Source: Verrucomicrobiia bacterium (GTDB taxonomy: Bacteria; Verrucomicrobiota; Verrucomicrobiia; Opitutales; Cerasicoccaceae). From it: 64,000 nt of DNA. Positions within the stretch are counted from its first letter, which is position 1. Each line of letters begins with the position of its first letter. The notes beneath the pieces were generated by a model, which ran no database searches, was not told the DNA's origin, and saw nothing but the letters and a program-made list of their open reading frames with translations. The stretch spans positions 1,426,001 through 1,490,000 of the forward strand of contig JAUIHT010000001.1 of assembly GCA_030432235.1 (NCBI GenBank), written 5' to 3'. The position numbers and the translations under genes are program-made. Positions 55,587 to 64,000 of this stretch are shown here, piece after piece.

Positions 55587-56294
55587 TTACTCAGCTTCGC
55601 GCGCCTTGGCGAGGGCGGCGGCTTTTTCAGCGAGGCGTTCCCCGAAGATATCGTAGCCTTCTTTGGAGTAGTGCAGGTCGTTCGGCTTATTTGGCCGGTG
55701 GTCGTTGAGGTCGTCGGTGTCGACCCATTCCCAGTGTGGATTGGCTTCCGCCATGGCGACTTGCAACTCACGCATGCGGGTCCAGTTTTCCTCTTTGCCC
55801 TTGGGCTCGTGGTCGCTCAGGCGCCCGTAGACGACGCTGATATCATCGCGGCTCAGGTCGGTTTCGAGCTGCTTGATAAGACCCTTGAAGCTTTGTTCGT
55901 AGACATCTTCGTAGCCTCCCTTGGCATCCCGCTCGCCCTGCATCCAGACGAAAGTGACGGTATCGATGTCCTTGCCTTGGATGGCTTCGTTGACCTTGAC
56001 CATGAGGTTATCGTAAATTTCGCCTTTGGGCTTGGCTTCGGGATATTTGGGCTCCTTGCCGCTGGAGGGCTTCCAGTCCTTGTACCAGCGCCAGATGGGC
56101 TGGCCGCCCTGTGCCTCCTTGACCACGATGACCTCGTCCGGGGCCATGGCTTTGGTCACGGCTGGGGTGAAGGTACGGTCTGGCTCGAGCCGGGCCATAT
56201 TGGACTGGCCGGAGAGGATGAAAAGGTGCGTGGCGGCACCGAGTGGGGTGGCGAGGGCCAGCGCGAGAGGAAGAACAAGGCGGGTAATGCGCAT
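55587..56294 (-). CDS. Secreted SASA-domain carbohydrate esterase
   Basis: 235 residues from ATG 56294. Signal peptide, then the sialate O-acetylesterase/SGNH motifs: LSGQSNMA (nucleophile Ser), FVWMQGERDA and NDLHYSKEGYDIFG (Asp-x-x-His). It should remove acetyl groups from a carbohydrate outside the cytoplasm. No sugar-utilisation genes are adjacent. Confidence 0.85.
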   Translation of the reverse strand: MRITRLVLPLALALATPLGAATHLFILSGQSNMARLEPDRTFTPAVTKAMAPDEVIVVKEAQGGQPIWRWYKDWKPSSGKEPKYPEAKPKGEIYDNLMVKVNEAIQGKDIDTVTFVWMQGERDAKGGYEDVYEQSFKGLIKQLETDLSRDDISVVYGRLSDHEPKGKEENWTRMRELQVAMAEANPHWEWVDTDDLNDHRPNKPNDLHYSKEGYDIFGERLAEKAAALAKAREAE

Positions 56295-56392
56295 CCGATG
56301 ATCCTCAATCATGCGCCCGGAGGACATCGATAATAATATTCCGTCTTTTGACGAAACGGCCTTTTCACTGGAAACTATGCTGCTTGCGCCGC

Positions 56393-58042
56393 CTAGCGAA
56401 TGGTTTGCAGGTGGCGGCGGATATCCTCGGCCTGCGGGTGAGCAGGCGCCAGTGTGAGGAACTCCTGATACAGGAAGATGGCATTGCGGCGGTTGTTGTA
56501 GAGGCGTTCGTAGCCGCGAGCCAGAGCCAGGGTGATGTCCGGGCTGTCCGGGAAGCGTTCCTTGGCGCGTATCATTTCAGCCATGAGCCGCTCGCTGGAC
56601 TGCGTGCGCTGGATGGCGCGCAGGAAATTCACGGTGTAGCGCAGGTCGCCGGGGTTGAGGCGCTTGGCCTCGGAGGCGTAGAGCTCGGCCTGAGGCCATT
56701 GCTTGGACTCATAATAGGCGCGTGACAGGCCGTAGTAAACCGGTGCGGCATCGGGCTCCTCGGCCAGCGCGGCTTGATAAAGGCGGATAGCCTCGGCGAA
56801 ATTGCCAGCCTCGTAAGCCAGGTCGGCACGCTCGCGCAGGGACTGCGGCGAAACAGGGGGCGGGGCGGCGACCTCAACCACGGTTTCCGTCACGGTAGTG
56901 GTCGTGGCGGTGGTTCCGGTGGAGCCGTTGGCCAAGGGGGTGGGGGCGACTTCTTCACCGGTGTTTGTCGGGGTAGTAGCGCCGGTTTCGGCCACTGTAG
57001 CGGTGACGCGCTCTTCCTCGCGATGGGCGGGCGGGCCGGGCAAGGTGGCGGACTTATCGAGGTCAGGCGGCAGGGCCGTGTTGGAGCCTCCGGCCAGATT
57101 TATCGTTTCGCCGGTGCGATCAATGGTGATGGTGCCGCTGGTGCCCTCCTTGCGGACGGCTTCCGCCTGCGCCAGGGCGGCGGCTTCTTCGGCCTTTTTC
57201 TTTTCAGTTGCGGCTACCAATTGTTGCTTGGCCAACTCCGCTTGGGCCTCGCGCCAGCTCTTGAGTTCGAGTCTGGCCGCAGCCAGGGGAGAGTTGTCGA
57301 GCGCGGCGGGATCTACCTTGTCGAGCTGGGCGATACGCTTTTCGGCGGCAGCCCACTGTTTTTCGCGTATGTCGACCTCCAGCAGGCCGAGCAATGCGCG
57401 GGCGCGTGAATCTCCCTCGGCGGGGGCGGTCAGCGAAGCCTCGAATAGACGCCGTGCCTGGGGGAGATTATCGAGGTCCAGATAGAGGCGCCCGATACTG
57501 GCGGCGTCGGCAGCGTCGGGCTTACCGCCGGAAAGTTTGATGGCTTGCAGCCAGGCGTCGAGCGCGGCCTTGCTTTTGTGCTCGCTGGTCAAGGCCTGGG
57601 CGAGCGCTCGCCAGGCTGCGGCGTCCTCGGGAGAGTCCTGCAGGTAAATCTGGTAGGCACGGGCGGCCGAGGCTGTGTCGCCGGTCTCACCGTGTGAGCG
57701 GGCGGCGTACATGGCCAGGTCGGCGCGGGATGGGTCCAACTGGACCACGGTGTCGAAATAAAAGGCGGCCAGAGCGTGGTCGGGCTTCTTGGCGTAGGCA
57801 AAGGCCATGGCCTCGAGCACCTCGGGGGAATTGGGGTATTGCTGGTCGAGCGCCTCAAGCTGGTCCAGGGCCTGATCGGTCTGTCCACTGAACAAAAGCC
57901 GATTGGCCCGGTCCAACCCTTGAGTGATGGCCTCGCGGCGTGCTTCCAGGCGCTCACTCTCGGATTGCCCGCATCCGTTAAGGAAAAGGGTTGCCAGGGC
58001 AAGGCCGAGCACCGCAAGCTTTCGAACTGATTTGGACTTCAT
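56393..58042 (-). CDS. TPR-repeat lipoprotein
   Basis: 549 residues from ATG 58042. Lipobox LFLNGC (Cys about 24). Tetratricopeptide repeats occupy about 30-260 and again about 430-545, separated by a coiled, Lys/Ala-rich segment and a Thr/Pro/Val-rich low-complexity linker (about 290-420). Probably a periplasmic or outer-membrane scaffold. Divergent from the DUF362-like gene, with about 50 bases between starts. Confidence 0.75.
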   Translation of the reverse strand: MKSKSVRKLAVLGLALATLFLNGCGQSESERLEARREAITQGLDRANRLLFSGQTDQALDQLEALDQQYPNSPEVLEAMAFAYAKKPDHALAAFYFDTVVQLDPSRADLAMYAARSHGETGDTASAARAYQIYLQDSPEDAAAWRALAQALTSEHKSKAALDAWLQAIKLSGGKPDAADAASIGRLYLDLDNLPQARRLFEASLTAPAEGDSRARALLGLLEVDIREKQWAAAEKRIAQLDKVDPAALDNSPLAAARLELKSWREAQAELAKQQLVAATEKKKAEEAAALAQAEAVRKEGTSGTITIDRTGETINLAGGSNTALPPDLDKSATLPGPPAHREEERVTATVAETGATTPTNTGEEVAPTPLANGSTGTTATTTTVTETVVEVAAPPPVSPQSLRERADLAYEAGNFAEAIRLYQAALAEEPDAAPVYYGLSRAYYESKQWPQAELYASEAKRLNPGDLRYTVNFLRAIQRTQSSERLMAEMIRAKERFPDSPDITLALARGYERLYNNRRNAIFLYQEFLTLAPAHPQAEDIRRHLQTIR

Positions 58043-58093
58043 CCGCGCGGCAACCACCTTTCCCCGCGTCACTTACGCTGTCAAGAATTGAGA

Positions 58094-59134
58094 ATGCACC
58101 GATTGTTCAATTTTCTCCTAACGATTCCGGTCCTATTGGCCGGCTCTTTGAGCGCTGCGCCGGACTATAAGCCTTCGCCGCAACTGCAGGCCTATGTCTG
58201 GGAATACCCGCTCAAGGGCTTTACCGAGGTCGATTACCAGGCCGGGGTCGAGACGCTGTTTCGCGTTTACGAAGAAAACGCGCCCATGAAGATCGCGCCG
58301 GGCGAACGCAAAAAGGTGGGGCTGAAAATCTACACCGCCTCCGGTCCGGGCCTGGCTACGCCCAAGGCGCTGACCAAGGCGGTCATCGAGGCCCTGGAGC
58401 AGCGCGGGTTCAAGCGCGAGGATATGTTCATCATCGATTACGACGAGAGCCGCCTTCGCCGGGCTGGCTATCTGCCTCGTGAGGGTACCGGTACAAATTA
58501 CTTCGAGGACGTCGTCGTCTACTCTCTGGATAAAGGCGATCACTACGACGACACCTGGTTCTACGACAGCAACCTGCCTTCGCGCGAACGCGTGGCCCAG
58601 GCCGCCAACAATTACCAGATGCAGTTCGAGGCCGATCCGGATGAGCGCAAGAGCTTCCTGGCAACCCCGCTGCTGCTGGACGCGCAGTTGTGGATCAACC
58701 TCCCCATGGTGGCCGACAGTGACGCCCTTGGTGTCAGTGGGGCACTTGGGAATGCCACTCTCTGGAATATCAGCAACAACCAGCGCTTTTTCGCCAGCCC
58801 GGCCAACGCTCCCGTTGCTGCCGCGGAAATCGCCGGCATCCCCGAGCTGCGCTCCACCTGGGCCTTCACCATTATGACGCTGGAGCGCTACCAGTACATG
58901 GGCGGCCCGCGATTCAACGCCATGTACTCCGAGCAGGAGCCCAAGCTCTGGATGAGCGCCAATCCCGTCGCGCTGGACTACCTGATGTGGAAGCGTATCA
59001 AGCGCTTCAAGGAGAGTCAGCATTTTGAACCACCCGAGCAGGATCCGGCGCTCTTCGAGTACGCCAAGGCAGTCGGTCTGGGCGAATACGACATCAACAA
59101 CCTCAAACTGGTTCGTTTGGCCCCGGCCAATTGA
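58094..59134 (+). CDS. Secreted DUF362-like protein
   Basis: 346 residues from ATG 58094 (a TTG at 58088 is possible). Signal peptide (about 1-20). The segment VGLKIYTASGPGLATPKALTKAVIEAL and the following DMFIIDYDESRLRRAGY resemble DUF362 proteins. No Fe-S cluster cysteines are present, unlike many DUF362 members. Function unknown. Confidence 0.65.
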   Translation: MHRLFNFLLTIPVLLAGSLSAAPDYKPSPQLQAYVWEYPLKGFTEVDYQAGVETLFRVYEENAPMKIAPGERKKVGLKIYTASGPGLATPKALTKAVIEALEQRGFKREDMFIIDYDESRLRRAGYLPREGTGTNYFEDVVVYSLDKGDHYDDTWFYDSNLPSRERVAQAANNYQMQFEADPDERKSFLATPLLLDAQLWINLPMVADSDALGVSGALGNATLWNISNNQRFFASPANAPVAAAEIAGIPELRSTWAFTIMTLERYQYMGGPRFNAMYSEQEPKLWMSANPVALDYLMWKRIKRFKESQHFEPPEQDPALFEYAKAVGLGEYDINNLKLVRLAPAN

Positions 59135-59210
59135 GTCGTTGCCCAATCGTCACGCCGGCCCGCGTGATTCGGCTTGAGTTCGAGCCCCGGTGCGGATTGG
59201 AGATCGGGGC

Positions 59211-59903
59211 ATGAAACGCGTGCTTTCGTCTTCCCTTGTCAGGGTTTTGCTGACCCTGTGCCTGCTGGCGACCTCCCTTACTGCCAAAACGGCCGCCGTC
59301 GAACGTATTTACCTACCCATCGGGGTCGTCGACGCTGAGGCCCTCATCGGCCCGCCGCCCGCGCCTGGTTCTGTCGAGTTAGCCGAGGATCTCGCCATCG
59401 TCCTGTGGATGCAGGAGACACGCACGGCGGATCAAATCGAGTTGGCCGAATCACAGGAGGATTTCGACCTGGACGATTTCGCCGAAATCCTGGCCAAGCC
59501 CATGACGCGCGTCAATGCTATCGAGCTGCGAGCCGCCCTTAAGGAGGTCATCGAGGAGGTCAAGCTGGAGTACGAAGCTATCAAGGCGCACTACGCCCGG
59601 GCGCGCCCCTACAGGCAGAGTGAACTCGTCCATCCGGTCTTCGAACACGAGGGCTCAAAGGGTTACCCAAGCGGGCACTCTACCCGCGGTATGATCTACG
59701 CGCTGCTCCTGGCTGATGTTTTTCCGGAGCAAAAGGATACGCTCATCGAGTATGGGCGGCACGTCGGCTACAACCGCGTACTCGTGGGGGTGCATTTCCC
59801 AAGTGACGTCCGTGCAGGACAGAAACTCGGCACGGCCTACGCCGAAGCCATCCTCAAACAGCCTGGTTGGGCCGACGCCAAAAAACGTATCTTGGGCGAG
59901 TGA
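59211..59903 (+). CDS. Class A acid phosphatase (PAP2 superfamily)
   Basis: 230 residues from ATG 59211. Signal peptide, then the three phosphatase motifs in order: KAHYARARP (K-x6-RP), YPSGHST and NRVLVGVHFPSD (R-x5-H-x3-D). These give a vanadium-haloperoxidase-like site that hydrolyses phosphomonoesters in the periplasm (PhoN-like). A GGAG lies upstream of the start. Confidence 0.85.
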   Translation: MKRVLSSSLVRVLLTLCLLATSLTAKTAAVERIYLPIGVVDAEALIGPPPAPGSVELAEDLAIVLWMQETRTADQIELAESQEDFDLDDFAEILAKPMTRVNAIELRAALKEVIEEVKLEYEAIKAHYARARPYRQSELVHPVFEHEGSKGYPSGHSTRGMIYALLLADVFPEQKDTLIEYGRHVGYNRVLVGVHFPSDVRAGQKLGTAYAEAILKQPGWADAKKRILGE

Positions 59904-59911
59904 ATCTCAAT

Positions 59912-60283
59912 CTACGTAGTGAATAGCATCCGGACTAACGCCATGCTGAGAGCGAAGAGATAGCCATAGAAGAAAGATTCGAGGCGTATGACATCCTTGC
60001 TGCGTATTTTCCTGTGTCGACCAATCCATGCCATGAGCGCTCCAATAATTATGGGCGTTATTATCAGGTTGATGATTTTCAGTGAAGTGGAAGAGAGGAA
60101 ACTTTCCGGAAAGAGGATCAAACTGAGCCCGCCCAGAATTGCCCCGAGCAGAATATAACCGAGAGATACCCAATAAGGGTTATACTTCTTTTGGCGGTCC
60201 CAGAAGTGAAGGCCAGCTTCCGCCAACACCTCGAAGAATAGTTGGAGGAATATTTCGGCTAAGAATTGAATGATGAATTCCAT
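59912..60283 (-). CDS. Small multi-pass membrane protein, AT-rich
   Basis: 123 residues with about three to four hydrophobic segments (SLGYILLGAILGGLSLIL, INLIITPIIIGALMAWIG, FYGYLFALSMALV). No family recognised. The codons are more AT-rich than in flanking genes. It converges on the phosphatase gene and lies upstream-adjacent to oleD on the same strand (23 bases from its stop). Confidence 0.6.
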   Translation of the reverse strand: MEFIIQFLAEIFLQLFFEVLAEAGLHFWDRQKKYNPYWVSLGYILLGAILGGLSLILFPESFLSSTSLKIINLIITPIIIGALMAWIGRHRKIRSKDVIRLESFFYGYLFALSMALVRMLFTT

Positions 60284-60306
60284 AAGGTAGACATCGGTGG
60301 TCGACT

Positions 60307-61284
60307 TTACCTGTCCACCAATTCCTGAATGCCCGTTTCGTTACTGACCACGGACGTGTAACCCAAGTCGCGCCGGGCTGCGGAGATATCGAACCAGTGA
60401 TCCTTCGACATTTCCACGGCGACGAAGCGTGTCATGGGCGGCTCGCCTTTGAGTTTTAAGGTGCTCCAGATTTTTTCCAGAATGGCTCCGGCACGGTAGG
60501 CGGTCTTGGCGGAGACGGGCTTTTTTAACGGCGGCTCGCCGAGACGCTGGAGCAGGTCGCCAATCCAGTCCCAGAGCACCACAGGTTCCCCATCGGAAAT
60601 GAAATAGGCCTTGCCGCGAGCTTTGCCGTTTTGCAGGGCATCAAGGGCGAGCAAGTGGGCGTGGGCGGCGTTTTTGACATGGGTGATGTCGACGCGATTT
60701 GTGCCGTCGCCGATGGGCCGCAGGCGTCCCTGGCGCGCACGTTGAACCAGGCGCGGGACGATGTGCGGGTCGCCCTTGCCCCAGATGAGGTGTGGGCGTA
60801 GGGCGCAAACAGCCAGTCCGTCGCGGGAGTCCGCTGCCAGGGCCTCCGCCTCTGCGAGGGCCTTGGTGGCGGGGTAGGTGCAGGGGAAGTCCTCGCCCAA
60901 CGGTAGCGACTCGTCGCCGCCCCGAATTGCCTCGCCGTTGAAAACCACACTGGGCGTGCTGGTGTGGACTAGGTAGCGCACGCCATGCTCTTGGCAAGCC
61001 GCCAGGACGTTGCGTGTGCCTTTTACATTCGCGTCGAAGTACTCCTGGAACGGTCCCCAGACCCCGGCTTTGGCCGCGACGTGAAAAACCCCTTCGCAGC
61101 CTTCCACCGCTTTCATGACATCCTCGCGTTTACCCAAATCACCCTGGACCACCTCGACGCCACGGACGGCGTTCTCCGGCTGTGGGGAACGGCCCAGGCT
61201 GCGGACTTCATGTCCGCGCGCCAGCAGACCTTCGACGATATGTCCGCCGAGGAAGCCGCCGCCACCGGTTACGAGGATTTTCAT
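60307..61284 (-). CDS. oleD: NAD(P)-dependent reductase, OleD-like
   Basis: 325 residues, extended short-chain dehydrogenase: GGGGFLGGH Rossmann loop, HVAAKAGVWG, catalytic Ser/Tyr-x3-Lys (HTSTPSVVF, YPATKALAE) and DGTNRVDITHVKNAAHAHLLAL. These are features of the 3-beta-HSD/OleD group, which reduces 2-alkyl-3-ketoacids in long-chain olefin biosynthesis. The start overlaps the OleC-like stop by four bases (ATGA), supporting the pathway call. oleA and oleB are not adjacent. Confidence 0.8.
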   Translation of the reverse strand: MKILVTGGGGFLGGHIVEGLLARGHEVRSLGRSPQPENAVRGVEVVQGDLGKREDVMKAVEGCEGVFHVAAKAGVWGPFQEYFDANVKGTRNVLAACQEHGVRYLVHTSTPSVVFNGEAIRGGDESLPLGEDFPCTYPATKALAEAEALAADSRDGLAVCALRPHLIWGKGDPHIVPRLVQRARQGRLRPIGDGTNRVDITHVKNAAHAHLLALDALQNGKARGKAYFISDGEPVVLWDWIGDLLQRLGEPPLKKPVSAKTAYRAGAILEKIWSTLKLKGEPPMTRFVAVEMSKDHWFDISAARRDLGYTSVVSNETGIQELVDR

Positions 61285-62963
61285 TTTGTGGACAGATTTG
61301 TGATTCTAGAGAAATGCTCTGGTTCAGGATCGCCCCTGTCGGTGGTCCAGAAATCCTTCATGGGTTTAGCTGCCATTGATATTCGATGAATTTTTGCGTT
61401 GTGCCTCACATCAACCGGGAAGGAATCGTTGAATAGGAAATGACGAATATTGACAGCTTGATCATGCTTTGCTCCAAGTGCCGTTAATTCTCTGATTAGG
61501 TGATTTTTTTCTTTTTTTGTAAGCGGTAGTGGCCAAGTCACAGGCTCTATTGCCAGCACGGGGATTTGCTTTCCCCGCTCGCCCAGGCCCAGCAACGCCG
61601 TGCGGAAGACATCCGGATGGGTGTTGAAAACGCCCTCGACGCAGTCGGTGTAGAGCGTGCCTTGCTCTGTTTCGACGCGCTCGGCCTTGCGTCCGCAGAA
61701 CCACAGGCGGCCTTCGTCGTCGAAGTAGCCGAGGTCTCCCATGCGGTGCCAGACGGTTTCTCCATCGTGGACCTTGGCGGCGGCGGTGGCCTCCGGCAGG
61801 CCGTCGTATTTCCGGGTGACGGTCGGTCCGGTGACGAGGATTTCGCCGATCTCTCCTTGGGGCAGCTCGCGGGTGTCGGAAAGGGAGGCCAGGCGGGCGT
61901 CTTCGATCGCGATGATTCTGACCGTGACGCCGGGCAGCGGCAGGCCGACACAGGTCCCTTTGCCCTGCTCGGTGAGTGAGGCGGAGTATTCCAAAATCTC
62001 CGTGCCGCTGATGCTGGAGACGGGCAGCACCTCGGTGGCACCGTAGGGAGTGTGGACTTCACCGTTGGGCATGATCGCCTTGAGCCGCCGGATGAGCTCG
62101 GGCGGGCAGGGGGCTCCGGCCATGAGCACCCGGCGCAGGCTGGGCAACGTTTGCCCATGAGATTCACAATAGTCGGTGATTTTCGTCCAGAGCACGGGCG
62201 AGCCAAAGCTGTTCGTGACTTTGTGCTTGTGGATGGCAGCGGCGATTTTCGACGGGTTGGCTTTGGCGGGGCGGCTGGGGTTCATCTCGGGCACGACGGT
62301 GGTCATGCCGAGGGCGGGGTTAAAGAGCGCGAAGATGGGCAGCATGGGCAGGTCGACCTCACCGGGCTCGATGGCGAAATGCTCGCGCAGCATGGCCACC
62401 TGGGCCTCGAACATCCCGTGGGTGTAGCGCACGCCCTTGGCCGGGCCGGTGGAACCACTGGTGAAGAGGATCGCCGCTAGCTCGTCCGCGCTGGTTTGGG
62501 CGGGGGAGAATTTTTGTTCGGAGGCCGCACGGGCTTTGTCCAGAAAACGGGCGTTGAGCGTTACCCGGCTTTTGACCGAGCGGAAGCTCTTTGGAAAAAA
62601 ACGGCTGACGGCCTGCGCCAGCGGGATGCCGACGAGGGCTTCGGGCTCGGCATGCCTCACGCAGCGCAGGAAGCCTCTCAGGCCCATGCCCGGGTCGATA
62701 ACCACCGGCGGGGCGCCAAGCTTGAAAAGCGCGAAGACGCCCGCGATTAGCTCCAGGCCCGGTCGTGCCATCAGCAGCACACGGCTGCCACGCTGGATGC
62801 CCTGCTTCGCAAACAGTACGGCCGCGCCTGTGGCAAGAGCCTCCAATTCCGCCAGGGACAAACGGTGACCTCCTAGCGAGGGTGGTGTCACAACCGCGAT
62901 TTGCTCCGGCTGGCTGCGCGCGGAGCTGGTCAGGTGTCGTGCGACGTTGCAAAGTTTGGCCAC
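61281..62963 (-). CDS. oleC: AMP-dependent synthetase, OleC-like beta-lactone synthetase
   Basis: 560 residues from GTG 62963. Adenylation motifs: ILFTSGSTGPAKGV, TPYGATEVLP, WHRMGDLGYFDDEGRLWFCGR. The segments PIFALFNPALGMTTVVPEMNPSRPA and SFGSPVLWTKI are typical of OleC, which converts beta-hydroxy acids to beta-lactones in olefin biosynthesis. The last ~75 codons are noticeably AT-rich. Paired with OleD by a four-base overlap. Confidence 0.8.
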   Translation of the reverse strand: MAKLCNVARHLTSSARSQPEQIAVVTPPSLGGHRLSLAELEALATGAAVLFAKQGIQRGSRVLLMARPGLELIAGVFALFKLGAPPVVIDPGMGLRGFLRCVRHAEPEALVGIPLAQAVSRFFPKSFRSVKSRVTLNARFLDKARAASEQKFSPAQTSADELAAILFTSGSTGPAKGVRYTHGMFEAQVAMLREHFAIEPGEVDLPMLPIFALFNPALGMTTVVPEMNPSRPAKANPSKIAAAIHKHKVTNSFGSPVLWTKITDYCESHGQTLPSLRRVLMAGAPCPPELIRRLKAIMPNGEVHTPYGATEVLPVSSISGTEILEYSASLTEQGKGTCVGLPLPGVTVRIIAIEDARLASLSDTRELPQGEIGEILVTGPTVTRKYDGLPEATAAAKVHDGETVWHRMGDLGYFDDEGRLWFCGRKAERVETEQGTLYTDCVEGVFNTHPDVFRTALLGLGERGKQIPVLAIEPVTWPLPLTKKEKNHLIRELTALGAKHDQAVNIRHFLFNDSFPVDVRHNAKIHRISMAAKPMKDFWTTDRGDPEPEHFSRITNLSTK

Positions 62964-63068
62964 GCTGGACAGGCTTCATGGCCTTGGGGCTTCTGCAAGC
63001 CGCAAATCCTTGTCATGACCGCATCAAAATCATTGCCAAAGACTAAGCGTGTCCTATGCCCTTGTTTT

Positions 63069-63800
63069 ATGCCGCCATACACCGACCCCTTTACGGCCAT
63101 CCATCCGAAGGATGACATGTACGATTCGCCATCCAAGGCGTTTTACTATCTCTTTGGCTACGAAGCATTGGAGTTGGTGGAACGTTTCGGCGGCTTGGAG
63201 AAGATCAAGGGCCGGCCCTGCAACATTCTGGATTACCCCTGTGGCTTCGGCCGGGTCTTAAGGCATTTGCGGCGGCGTTATCCGGATGCGCGCATTATGG
63301 CTTCCGACCTCAACAAAGACGGGGTGGGGTTCAGCGCCCATACTTTTGACGCCATTCCGATGAACGCACCGGAGCGTCCGGCGGATTTTCATTTGGAGGA
63401 ATCCTTCGACCTCATTTTCTGCGGCTCACTCCTGACCCACTTCGACGAGGACTTGTGGGATGAGCTGCTGGGCTTTTTCCAGCGCCACCTGGCCATTGGG
63501 GGCCGGGTGATCTTTACCACGACGGGGCGGCATTCAGCCAGCTGGATGCGCTACAAAAAGGGCAGTTTGGGCACTACACCGGAGGTAGCCGCAGCCATCC
63601 TGCGCGATTATGACGCAACCGGCTTTGGCTATAGCGATTACGTGGAGGGCCAGGGCTACGGCGTGGCTTTATCCCGTCCGGACTGGGTCCTGGCAAAAGT
63701 CTTTTCCATGCCGGGTTGGACCTTGGTTGCCGCCGCTGAAAGAGGATGGGGCTGCAATCAGGACTATTTTGTCCTGGAAAAAATCGACCGTGACGAGTGA
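63069..63800 (+). CDS. SAM-dependent methyltransferase
   Basis: 243 residues from ATG 63069. Class I methyltransferase motifs: NILDYPCGFGRVLRHL (motif I), IMASDLNKDG, FDLIFCGSLLTHFDE (motif IV). The HPKDDMYDSPSKAFYYLFGYEAL opening is like methyltransferases of surface-glycan or small-molecule pathways. Substrate unknown. An ATG at 63015 would extend it by 18 residues. Divergent from oleC. Confidence 0.75.
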   Translation: MPPYTDPFTAIHPKDDMYDSPSKAFYYLFGYEALELVERFGGLEKIKGRPCNILDYPCGFGRVLRHLRRRYPDARIMASDLNKDGVGFSAHTFDAIPMNAPERPADFHLEESFDLIFCGSLLTHFDEDLWDELLGFFQRHLAIGGRVIFTTTGRHSASWMRYKKGSLGTTPEVAAAILRDYDATGFGYSDYVEGQGYGVALSRPDWVLAKVFSMPGWTLVAAAERGWGCNQDYFVLEKIDRDE

Positions 63801-63808
63801 CGGATAGG

Positions 63809-63826
63809 GCGTGTTTAACAACACGC
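63809..63826. terminator. Hairpin between convergent genes
   Basis: GCGTGTT-TAAC-AACACGC, perfect 7-bp stem, eight bases after the methyltransferase stop and just after the convergent partial gene. No T-run, so efficiency as a terminator is doubtful. Confidence 0.45.
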
Positions 63827-63833
63827 GGTCGAC

Positions 63834-64000
63834 TTAATAGTCGGCGTAGGTAATGCCACCCCAGAACAGGGAGACGTTGTCACCGCTGATATTCTTGCGC
63901 TTGACCAGCTCGTCGGAATCCACCTCCAGAGTGGTGTCGCTGATCTTCTTGTAAGAAGCAGGGGAGTAGTCCACGATGCCCAGGATATTAGTGCCCCGGT
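63834..64000 (-). CDS. C-terminal end of an unidentified protein (partial)
   Basis: The open frame enters from the right window edge and ends with TAA at 63834-63836. The last 54 residues include TNILGIVDYSPASYKK and SLFWGGITYADY. No family recognised; the 5' part lies outside the window. Confidence 0.6.
   Translation of the reverse strand, partial: RGTNILGIVDYSPASYKKISDTTLEVDSDELVKRKNISGDNVSLFWGGITYADY

Overview
The window looks like chromosomal DNA of a Gram-negative member of the Verrucomicrobiota, probably class Opitutae (Puniceicoccales-like). The reasons are a small basic protein of a family restricted to the Chlamydiae/Verrucomicrobia/Planctomycetes group, outer-membrane assembly genes (LptE-like, BamD-like, RND efflux), an oleC-oleD pair, a DnaG whose zinc-ribbon ligands are replaced, generally high GC, few strong Shine-Dalgarno sites, and many hairpin-rich intergenic repeats. 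The taxonomic call is inference. I saw no tRNA, rRNA, CRISPR array, integrase or insertion sequence.

Layout. 0-4 kb: a LuxR-type regulator, a three-gene cysteine-rich envelope operon (rhodanese, MauE/DoxX, DUF1573) and a divergent thymidine phosphorylase followed by a clear terminator. 4-11 kb: a UvrA excinuclease gene cut into two complete complementary halves (9107-10474 and 4853-6319) with three co-directional genes between them (sigma-54 regulator, DUF2270 membrane protein, unknown protein). 11-18 kb: an RND tripartite efflux operon. 18-29 kb: housekeeping and envelope genes, including an M48 lipoprotein protease, M20 peptidase, Pal-like lipoprotein, a half-dead CbiX/SirB-like protein, a NarL-type regulator, the small basic protein, fabH/BamD-like/lptE, a nitrilase, an FMN reductase, a FecR-domain protein and polyphosphate glucokinase. 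29.8-42 kb: a hybrid histidine kinase divergent from a Wsp-type chemosensory operon (two receptors, CheW, CheR-TPR, CheW, CheA-REC). The operon stops after the WspE-like kinase; no CheB (WspF) or GGDEF (WspR) gene follows. 41.9-45.7 kb: two islands of nested hairpins and inverted repeats flank one KAP-family P-loop NTPase whose base composition changes part-way through. 45.7-50.3 kb: a secreted glycoside hydrolase, a DeoR regulator and rhamnulokinase. 50-55.5 kb: TatA, unknown proteins, and rpoD downstream of dnaG. 55.6-64 kb: a SASA-like esterase, a TPR lipoprotein, a DUF362-like protein, a class A acid phosphatase, the oleC-oleD pair, a methyltransferase and the 3' end of an unidentified gene.

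The most unusual features are the split uvrA, the repeat-bracketed KAP NTPase at the truncated end of the Wsp-type operon, and a family of degenerate 7-nt-period (and related 9-nt-period) tracts. These tracts lie at gene junctions, supply the deoR stop codon and a possible start codon of the efflux outer-membrane gene, and run in frame through the linker between the two Hpt domains of CheA. Variant enzymes with lost signature residues (thymidine phosphorylase, DnaG, CbiX-like) are listed under findings. All homology calls are from reading motifs; no database search was run.
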